Below, in pieces: positions 56,218 through 64,000 of a DNA stretch of 64,000 bases. Numbering within the stretch: position 1 is the first letter of the stretch; every line of letters starts with the position of its first letter. The position numbers were made by a program, and so were the translations under genes. This DNA comes from Gliomastix tumulicola. Its lineage: Eukaryota > Ascomycota > Sordariomycetes > Hypocreales > Bionectriaceae. Below the pieces are notes generated by a model that saw nothing but the letters and a program-made list of their open reading frames with translations, was not told where the DNA came from and did no database searches. The stretch covers positions 3,286,001 through 3,350,000 of the forward strand of contig BCHX01000004.1 in NCBI GenBank assembly GCA_001599755.1. Direction: 5' to 3'.

Positions 56218-58642
56218 ATGGCTGGGCCCCCCTCTCCAGTGTCTGGATGTATCTTGACTCAATTAGAGCTACAACTTCGTGGACAAAATCCACGTTTTTA
56301 TCCCCCTCCCGGCTCCATCGAGCAGCCAACTCTCACACTCGACAGCAAGCCAGCCAGTCTGGTGGCTGGAAGGCCTTCGCTTCTACTTTTCGTGGACTTC
56401 AGCGGACGTCGCCTGGTAAGTGCCTAATTAGGCTATCTAAGGCCTATTTCGAGGCTTGCAATGATGTCAACGGAACTGAGCTCACCATCTGCAGCTTTTA
56501 GTCAAGCTCAGCGATTTGCTCTCCCCTGCACACGTCAGAGCGGAGACGGTAAGTGTTGACAGGGACAGGCAGAAGATTTGGATCAATGTTCAATCGCAAG
56601 GTCACACGATCATTGCGCACTTTGAAGCGAGGAGGGACTTTAGTGTCACCGTCTACATGCTGGAGCAAGTCGGTTTTCCGATTAACCAACAATCGGCACC
56701 AGCAATCCAGTCAGACTTGGTGCAGCATGGCGCTCTCCCTCTCGAATTTCGTGGCGCTCCTGGTCCGCGCCTCTCATCCATCACGCCACTAACAGAGCTG
56801 CCATCACCGTATGACTTTAGCCAGCCGCCAATGCTCAATCCCGGGACTTCGATTGGTGATCTCAATTTCTCTCCCCAACCCGAAGGGGCAAGTTCTCAGG
56901 CTTTGGTTGCACCTGGCCTCATGAACCAAGGATCGCGTCTGCAGAGCGGACAGGACCTAGCTGTATCAACAAGCACTACTAGCTGGCCACCACCCACGTC
57001 ATACCTCAACCCATACCACGTATTCGGGACCAGTCAACACTACGGAAACTACATCCCGAGAGTAGCTTCATCATTGAAACATGCACTGCCAACTCGGGAG
57101 TCATCGATGGAGGGCGTTACACCTCAGCTTCACGCCGATATACTAAGCAGGCGTGCTAGTTTTACTATGGGTGCCCCATCACCTAGATACTACGAGGAGG
57201 CTTGGGGGGGCCAAAACCACAAGCCAATATCGTCTTCACAACCCGCCGCCCAGCTCAGCCATTATTTCCCAAGTGGGGATTCGTCAGCCAGCTCTCAGAG
57301 TACAGAGCTGAGCAATCACAGTGTTGAAACTCCTCCCAGCTTCCGAGACGGGCTGCCCCAGCCTCGAAGTCTGCCGTTTCGCCAGCAGTCAGATGGGCTT
57401 GCAAGGAAGCTTCCCCCTTCAAAGCCGAAGACCAACCGACTTGTCGCCCCTATACAGTCCGGATCGTCTACTAGTTCTCCGGCCAATGAGAAACAAAATC
57501 AGAAGAAGACAAGCACTAAGGTTAAGAGTACATCAAAAGTCGAGAGCTTTCAAATTCGTGGGTCCGGTGGGACAGGCACATCCAAGCCATCAAAGAAAAG
57601 GGTCCTCGAAAGTTCAACACCTACCTCTGCAGGAAACAACGCAGTCATGAAGGCGACGTCAAAGAGGATCAAGATCGCCAAAGCTAGCGATTCGCGAGTT
57701 GCAACGCAAAAGCCTCGGTCGCGACCTGATCCAAAGCCCAGCGAAAGTTCGCCAACGTCAGCAAACAGGACCAAGAAGCCGGCCCCATCCAAGACAGGTA
57801 CACTCACCAACGAAACAAGAGGAACCACAAAGCTAGACGCGAAGCCGGGACCTAGTGCCGTTGTATCGAACGAAGATCTACAGAGCCGCCTCCCAACAAC
57901 CCGTCGAGTGACGCGCAGGGTTCTGCGGGACGCTGGAGGAATAGCAGACCAATTGGCTCAAATAGACGCGGAAGAAATTCCAGACTCGCAAGAATGTCTT
58001 CGTCTTATTTCTTCGAACCTTCTGCCCAACCGCACCCTTGGCAAAGCCGGGACAAGCCATCGCGGAGTAGGTTCTCAACGGTCCGCAGAACGCCAAGGTT
58101 CAAACGACTCCGAAAATGGTTCGGCTCCGAAGGCGAGCAGTCCAAAACAGCAGTCAAATTCCGAGGCAACGGCTTCTAGGGACGTCGCTCGTCAAGAAAA
58201 ACGAAAAGATCGTCGATCAAAGCGATCAAAAGATCAAGTCACAGATACAAGGATTTCGCGGGACACAGCTCATCACCCTGCGTGCGATGAATCGGACAAA
58301 GCAACTCGTGAGCGTTTGACAGAATCAGGCAATCTAGCGAACTCCCGAAGTCATGACGTAACACCAGGCTCGTCCAGTTCCAATAACCACAAAAAAGAAG
58401 AATCTGTGCGGCATAGCATGCCAGACGAGGCCCAAGCTGGGCAGGACTGGAGACAAATCTTCTTGGTGGGAGACGATATGCTGAGGGAGGTCAACAAGGC
58501 CTCTTGGACGTTGTTGGATCAGTATAAGGCAGACGTCGAACGCGGAGGTGATGAAGAGGAGCTTGCTCTGTTCTACTACGAGCAACTTCATGTTGCGAGG
58601 CGAGACAAGTGGCACGCTCTTCTGTTAGAACAGGGAACTTAA
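56218..58642 (+). CDS. Unrecognised protein with Rec114-like layout (N-terminal PH-like, C-terminal helical)
   Basis: Exons 56218-56415 and 56495-58642 join over a 79-bp intron to 781 residues. I do not recognise it by sequence. Residues ~1-135 alternate short strands and a final helix (ASLVAGRPSLLLFVDFSGRR, then LLLVKLSDLLSPAHVRAETV, DRQKIWINVQSQGHTIIAHF, TVYMLEQVGFPIN), which suits a PH-like fold. Residues ~140-690 are disordered, Ser/Lys/Arg-rich, with short motifs such as TTRRVTRRVLRDAG and EEIPDSQECLRLIS. The last ~75 residues are helical (DWRQIFLVGDDMLREVNKAS, LLDQYKADVERGGDEEELAL, ARRDKWHALLLEQ). A PH domain, long disordered middle and C-terminal helical domain is the layout of the meiotic DSB protein Rec114. 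That is a structural guess, not a homology claim. The CDS itself is convincing. Confidence 0.72.
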
Positions 58643-58973
58643 GGTGGCAGCTACATGGATACGATGCTTCGAGCCTTGCGAGAGTCGCTAGAAGGCAGCG
58701 ATGTGTTTTGAGAAAGGGCAACGAAGGATTAGAAAGCAGAAGCTGACTCTGTATTGACATAGCTTGCCTGCTTCACATATGCAGAGCCTCAGAAGGTTCG
58801 CGGTCAGAACACGTGCTTTCTGTAAACTAATAAATGAGATATCATATCCCACAACCAAAAATCTCACAATGCAGGGCAGTCGCGGCCTTTTCCCAGCTTC
58901 TATCGCAAACAATAATAAAAGTTACTGCCGAAAAGCCTGCGATACGGAAGTATCAAAACGATACTGTCCGAGA
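58643..58973. other. Intergenic between convergent genes
   Basis: This 331-bp stretch lies between the 3' ends of the Rec114-like gene and the SYLF-SH3 gene and should hold both terminators. Nothing else is seen. Confidence 0.7.
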
Positions 58974-60343
58974 CTATTCCTTCATCTTGACATAGTTGCT
59001 AGGAAATATACCTTGCCGCGTGCCAATAATGCCAGTCCTAGTTCGATGTTAGCTTGTGGTTCTTTAGCCGGCGAGATGAGTTGACACGTACCACCAGTCA
59101 TTGTCACTCTCCGTCTTCTTCAGAATGGTGATGATCTCCCCCTTCTTAAAGCCCAGGTCACCAGGCTGATCCGCATCGAAGTTGAACATGGCGATAGCCT
59201 CATTCTTGTTCAGCGATGCGGCCTTGTTTGCGTTGAAGTTTGGCTTCGGCGCTGTCGGACGGCCCGGACCAGAGGACTGTTTGTTGGGACTGGAGGTAGG
59301 GTTGTCCCTGTACACGTAGTCGTCGTTGAACCGATTGCTGCTACTGCTCGACTGGAAGGTGTTGGATCGCGAGATACCGCCGCCGCCGCCGCCGCCGCCA
59401 CCACCGTGGCTAGGGCGGTCGTAAACGTCGTCCTGCCAGGTGCTTGACCGCGCAGGAGCACCAAAGTTGTCGTCGCCGAATCCCGACCCCGTCCGACCCT
59501 GTCGCCCGTTCCATCCCACATCCTCGTGCGAGTCGCCGTACGTGGGGATGTCGTTGTACATGCTGTCGTCGGCGGTCGAGCCCTGCCTCATGCCGCTGAA
59601 GACCCGGGAGTTGAGGATCGTCATGAGCGGCGCGGCCTGGGGCGGGGGCGCGACGGAGCCCGTCAGGAGCTGCTGTGCGGTGTAGCGCGTCCCGTATAGC
59701 TTCTCGTTGGCGTCGCGCCGCTCGATGATGCCGGACCCTTCGAGGGAGACGCCGGCGAAGAGGCCCTTGGTCTTGGAGTAGCTGAAGATGCCTGCCACGC
59801 CCTTGAGCGACGCGGCGCCGGCGGCCTCGGCGTTGCGCCCCACGGGGCCGGCCGCCAGCGACACGTTACCGCCGAGCGTCAGGGAGCCAGCCTGGGCGAA
59901 GGTCCTGACGGCGGACGAGTCGTTGAGGATGAAGACGAAGTCGGTCAGCTCGAAGCCGATCTGGCCGCCAAACCCACCACCAACCGTGGCGATGGCGCTG
60001 GGCGCGCTCCAGGAGCCGTCCGGGAGGCGCGCGACAACGAGGCCGCTGCCGAAGCGGCCGGAGCCGAGGAAACCGGCCTTGAGGACGGTGATGATGGCGA
60101 GGCCCTTGGCGTTGGAGAGGATGGAGGGCGGTATGACTTTGTCGGGGCCAAAGGCCTGGCGCGGGTTGACGAAGGAGCTTAGGATCTTGCCGCACTTTTT
60201 GCATTCCGCTAGAGGGAGAAGGTAAATTCGTTAGCAAAGTCGCAGTAACCGGGCGGGAGAGCTTGCGCAGCAGCACCAGCAGCTCGGAGGAGGGGAGGCC
60301 ACCTACACGCCATGGACGACGGGAGAGGATTGTTCAGACCCAT
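58974..60343 (-). CDS. SYLF and SH3 domain protein (Ysc84/Lsb3-like)
   Basis: Three exons (60343-60307, 60208-59092, 59037-58974) join to 405 residues. Yeast Ysc84 and Lsb3 bind actin and membranes at cortical patches and act in endocytosis. The start MGLNNPLPSSMASECKKCGK is formed across the first intron and is the family N-terminus. The SYLF domain covers residues ~15-230 (KVIPPSILSNAKGLAIITVL, GSGRFGSGLVVARLPDG, TDFVFILNDSSAVRTFAQ, SLTLGGNVSLAAGPVGRN, YSKTKGLFAGVSLEGS). A disordered linker holds a poly-Gly run (about ten Gly, near 59385-59408) and an AP/KP segment. The C-terminal SH3 reads AIAMFNFDADQPGDLGFKKG, then DWW|TG, and ends GIFPSNYVKMKE in the 64-nt last exon. Without the last intron the SH3 would be cut after its DWW motif. 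Confidence 0.93.
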
Positions 60344-61420
60344 CTTTGCCGACGGTCGAGAAGCTGCAGAGCTAGATAGCTGTAGACTCCCGTGAAGCGA
60401 AGAACCGGTTCAGGCGGTAGGTTAGGTAGGGAGGAAAAGCGCCGGTCAGATTCGTTGGGCGGGATGCCTGTCAATTGCCAATTGCCAAAGGCGGGGTGTG
60501 TCTTAAGGCAAAGGTATTCGTAAGGCAGGGTTTGAGTGCGGTGCGGACTCGGGCGCCGGTAACTGCGGGACTGACTCAGGTCGAGCACAGGAAGCAGAGA
60601 GCACAGCTTCGCTTCGTGAGGCCCGTCGGGAAGTAACCAGCAAACAAAGACGATGGGTATCAAGACGCAGGACGCAGGAGGTAGCACTTGAGGGAAAAGG
60701 GAAACTGGACGCCCGTCCAACACTCAGGTTACGACGGCTTGTTAGCCGGAGGCTGGCGCGTAAAGTAAGTATTAAGTACTCGGAAGGGCACTCTAGGATG
60801 GAAATAAAAGAATGGTTCGCTCCGTGAAAAGAGGGCGAACCGGAGTAGAAGGCTGGTCAGCAGACGTTTACCCCGACCCAAGACCAGCCCAACACTGACT
60901 TCCCATCCAGAGAGGACCCGTTCTGGTAGCTTAGCTCAAGCTCACCTACGCCATTCGAGACGATCGCTGATGCTGAGTAAGTACCGAGTACCTGCACGCC
61001 AGGCCGCGTGGCTTCCAAGCTCAGTAAAGGCAGGAGCTGTGGCTGTGCAGGTGGAGCCCCCGCTGGCGAGTTGGGAGGTTTGGCGGGGGTTTTAGGTTTT
61101 TCTGACTCCCCTGCCACCAGCCTTGCATGTGCGTCATTGGTCGACGCTTTCCATTGCCGGCTTTTAGCACCCCTTAATATCCATTTTCCACCAACTCCAG
61201 TCTCAAGGCCCGGACTCCATCGCTAACCCGTGACATCGCAACATCCGACGACAGCCCCGACTTCCCGAGCCGCACCCTCTCTCACTCACCATATCACACC
61301 GCCCCGTGCCATCGCTGGCGCACCGGTGCATACGGGTTGGACGTCAACGACAGCGGCTACGACCCGACCGAACCACCCAGACCTCAACCCCCTTCGACCA
61401 ACCGCCACTCCTCGCCCACC
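60344..61420. other. Divergent promoter region between the SYLF-SH3 gene and sft1
   Basis: This 1.08 kb region should hold both promoters. In front of sft1 the frame is open for some distance upstream of the ATG at 61421 but has no ATG, so I treat it as leader. A CAATTGCCAATTGCC direct repeat lies near 60473-60487. No gene is visible. Confidence 0.6.
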
Positions 61421-61789
61421 ATGTCGGAAGCCTACGAGCGCGAGCGCCAGAACAACGCTCGCCTGGACGAGCTCTCCAACAAGGTCTCTGCCCTCCGCGG
61501 CATCACCGTCGACATCTACGACAATGCCCGCGCGCAGGAGGTCATCGACAACACCGTACGTTCCCCCCTCGCTGGCCGGCACACGAACGACAAGGACCAT
61601 ACTGACTGTCATGTGATTATCTAGTCGGATACCTTCTCCTCGATGACGACGCAGATGAAGGGCTCTGCTAGCCGACTCACCCGGATGGCTGCCTCGGGGA
61701 ACAAGGTCGCAATCCTGAAACTCTCCGCCATCATCATAGGAATTTTCATCGTGCTCTACTACGGGCTGAAGTTGATATTCGGGTGGTGA
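61421..61789 (+). CDS. sft1: Golgi v-SNARE Sft1
   Basis: Exons 61421-61555 and 61625-61789 join in phase 0 to 99 residues, matching the size of yeast Sft1 (97). Sft1 is a Qc-SNARE for retrograde traffic within the Golgi. The protein starts MSEAYERERQNNARLDELSN. One SNARE motif spans residues ~8-70 (LDELSNKVSALRGITVDIYD, then TSDTFSSMTTQMKGSASRLT) and a single C-terminal anchor follows (LSAIIIGIFIVLYYGLKLIF). It is shorter at the N-terminus than Bet1 and resembles Sft1 more closely, especially SSRLTR-like SASRLTRMAASGN. The intron splits the SNARE motif. Confidence 0.88.
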
Positions 61790-62173
61790 AAGGACAAACG
61801 ACTGGGTTTACGTTGATCGTGTCAAATTTAGCGATACAACAGCACGATGCCACCTTTTACCAGTTCAGCGATCGGACGAGGTGATAGACATGAGGAGCTC
61901 GTTTGTTAGGACAGCGACTACAGAGTGTATTCGGGTTATCGATTCGGCGTTGGTGTGGCGTTATCATTCGACCCTATAGGCGCACGTTGCTTCACGTTGA
62001 GGTTATCGGATTAGGTGCCAACATGCGTATCTAAACTTGCTTTTATTTGCCTATATACAAAGAGATTCAAGCATGCAATCACACTCGCCTGTCTGCCGCG
62101 GCGTAGCCCATTGTGGTATCATTGCATTCAACTACTAGCCAACAGCGCCGTACTCGATGGCCCACGAAGCGCT
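61790..62173. other. Intergenic between convergent sft1 and age2
   Basis: This 384-bp stretch contains the 3' ends of sft1 and age2. No gene or RNA is seen. Confidence 0.7.
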
Positions 62174-63910
62174 CTACTGCCATACGTTGGAGAACAGATC
62201 CTCGTCTCCGCCTCCAAAGCCTCCGGACTTCTTAGGCTGCGTTGTAGATGGTCCGGTGCTGCTCGCCCAGCCACCAAACTCCTCGTCTGCGGAGACCTTG
62301 GGTGCCGCGTTAAACCCACCTCCGGAGCCTGGCACGACGGGTGTGCTGGCAAACGACCCTCCCGTGGTGCCCCAGCCCAAGTCGCTTGATGGTGGCGCAG
62401 GCTTGCTCTGAACGGCTGGCGCGGGCTCTGGGTTTCCCCATTCATTGCCTCCCCATACATCGGCGCCTGAGATACCAGGGCCCGTAAATGAAGTAGTAGC
62501 AGCAGGAGCAGGGTTAGACGGAGGCTGTTTAGAGGGCGCGGATAGGTTGAAGACTGAAGTCTGGGCCGCAGGGGGCGACGTAGTTGTCGGAGGGGGTGAG
62601 GAGACTGACGCTGCGGGAGCTGATAGGTCAAAGAGATCACCCATGGATGACGAAGCGGGCGCTGCGGGCTTGGCTAGTGCTGCTGAGGGAGAGGCGAAAG
62701 ATCCAAAGTCTCCGAATCCACTGTTCGAAGGCTTCTTCTGATGAGAGGTAGAGGGAGCGGAAGGTTGAGCAGGTTTGGCATCGAAGAAGCTCCCGCCACT
62801 GAGGCCACCAAAAGCATTGGTGTTGGCCTGTGGTGCAGGTCTGCTGCCGCTACCGCCACCCAAGCTAGCAAACGGATCAGCGGCAGCGGGTTTGGGGCTG
62901 GTGGTGTTGCCCATGCTCAGGCTGCTGAATGCATCGTTGAAGCCACCAAAAGACCCCTGCTGCTGATGTCCCAACTGTGGAGACCCGCCGAAAGATCCCT
63001 GAGGTGGCTGTTGTTGCTGTGGCTGAGGCTTCGGTGCGGACGCATAAAGGGAGAGAATCGACTGCTTCAGATCCGGGCGAGACTGTCCCCCAGAGGAACC
63101 GACACCAGTCGTGCTTGCAGGTCGGGGAGGGGCCGCCGGCTCTCCAAAGAAATCCAGGCCCAAAAGCGAAGAGTTGCTGGGAGTTGCTTTCGGTGGCGCG
63201 GGCTCAGCCTTAGGCGGCACCTTGTTCGTAGCGGGAGGGCCAGCCGTGCTTGACCTCGGGGGCGGAACAGAGTCGATACCGCCGATCAAGTCGGCCTGAG
63301 GGGCGGGGGCTGCTCGGGGAGGGGCGGAACCCTGGCTCGATGCCCTCTTGACCGACTCGCTTCTCTCGATAGCCTGCTTCTCCTTGACCAAGCTGAGAGG
63401 AACGTCGTCATCGCCGTCGGCATCCAGCGTCGACGGGTCTGGCTTCGGGCCGTCCATAGCCCACCGCTTCAGCTCATATTTGGTTCTAATAAAGTTCTCG
63501 ATCTTGGACTCGGATGGCACGTGGCCTTGTGCGAGCTTCGACTCCCAGTACTTGTTTGCGCGAGCGTTTCCCCAGCTCAAGATGCTCTGAAGCTGTTCGT
63601 CCGTCCAGGAATCGAGATCGACCGACTTGACCCTACTGATATGGGTACCCATGCCGCGATGGATGCCTGAGCATCGAATGCACACGAAGACGCCCAGGTT
63701 CCAACTAGCCCATCGCGGGTCTGTAGACGAGAAGGTAAGTTAGAGTGATGTCTTCGAGGATATGCAAGGGAGGTGTTGCTCCTGTTACTTACGCTTGTTC
63801 CTCTTGCAATCGGCGCAGACCTTGTTGGGCTCTAACTTCAGGAGGCTCTTGATGGTCGCTTGGTTCTGCGCTGCCCGCTCCGCAGCGGGGTTCGGGGCTC
63901 TCCTAGACAT
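62174..63910 (-). CDS. age2: ArfGAP of the Age2/SMAP type
   Basis: Exons 63910-63793 and 63720-62174 join to 554 residues over a 73-bp intron. The ATG at 63910 gives MSRRAPNPAAERAAQNQATI. The ArfGAP zinc finger is built across the intron: CADC in exon 1, then WASWNLGVFVCIRCSGIHRG with the arginine finger region and VKSVDLDSWTDEQLQSI in exon 2 (domain ~16-130). Age2 stimulates GTP hydrolysis by Arf1 at the trans-Golgi. The remaining ~420 residues are disordered, rich in Pro, Ser, Gly and Gln, with repeated GFGDFGSF-like and LLGLDFFG-type motifs that could bind adaptors or clathrin, and an acidic GGGDEDLFSNVW end. Ending in DLFSNVW suggests a conserved C-terminal peptide. The family assignment is firm; the choice of Age2 over other ArfGAPs rests on size and the adjacent SVDLD segment. 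Confidence 0.9.
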
Positions 63911-64000
63911 TGCGCGGGTATGTTATTTCCAAATAAGAATCGATATGAGTGCGCCAGTGCAGTTGCGATGGTGGAATATGAGGTTGGTCGGGGTGGGCTT
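63911..64000. other. Upstream of age2, window edge
   Basis: The last 90 bases should be the leader and proximal promoter of age2. Nothing else can be said. Confidence 0.5.

Noticed and set aside
1..64000. CRISPR array, prophage or transposon
   Set aside because: No regularly spaced repeats, no integrase or transposase reading frame and no long terminal repeats were seen; the genome is fungal.

Overview
The window reads as nuclear DNA of a filamentous ascomycete, most likely a Sordariomycete. Genes lie on both strands. Most are split by short introns (about 49-150 bp) with GTRAGT donors and CTRAY branch sites. Intergenic stretches contain C+T-rich leaders. The products are typical of Pezizomycotina: a carboxymuconate cyclase, a KCH potassium channel, a Ste20 kinase, and an Erg27 with a conserved three-exon layout. 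I find 20 protein genes (one cut by the left edge) and one decayed gene. I see no tRNA or rRNA gene, no transposon and no secondary-metabolite cluster.

Layout. Positions 1-9456 hold an FMN-binding oxidoreductase (partial), a KCH-type K+ channel, a Roadblock/LC7 protein and a Nif1-like cell-cycle protein. Positions 9941-16355 hold glyoxalase I, phosphoglycerate dehydrogenase (serine synthesis) and a Mam3/CNNM metal transporter, all on the plus strand. Positions 16640-22675 hold carboxymuconate cyclase, 3-ketosteroid reductase Erg27 and an FLVCR-type MFS transporter. Positions 24430-27049 hold the complex III hinge subunit Qcr6 and a WBP2-like PPxY protein. Positions 27050-31469 are a gene-poor stretch ending in a frameshifted RraA-family pseudogene. 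Positions 31704-43993 hold a GBD/FH3 polarity protein (Rid1-like), the multi-KH protein Scp160/vigilin and the PAK kinase Ste20. An arabinitol-dehydrogenase-like SDR with a mitochondrial-type presequence follows at 46648-47739. After a 5.1 kb gap come Rsc9, a protein whose layout recalls Rec114, a SYLF-SH3 protein (Ysc84/Lsb3), the Golgi SNARE Sft1 and the ArfGAP Age2 (52856-63910).

These are mostly independent housekeeping genes, not one pathway. A loose theme of polarity and traffic (Rid1-like, Ste20, Ysc84, Sft1, Age2) is visible but need not be functional clustering. I reconstructed the splicing by eye from splice sites and reading frame; every joined model closes in frame.

Nothing here is clearly a new biological system. 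The best leads are the decayed RraA gene, the Rec114-like architecture, a perfect RFX X-box upstream of the Rid1-like gene, a stop-free 54-bp intron in RSC9, and related hairpin modules in the 5.1 kb gap.
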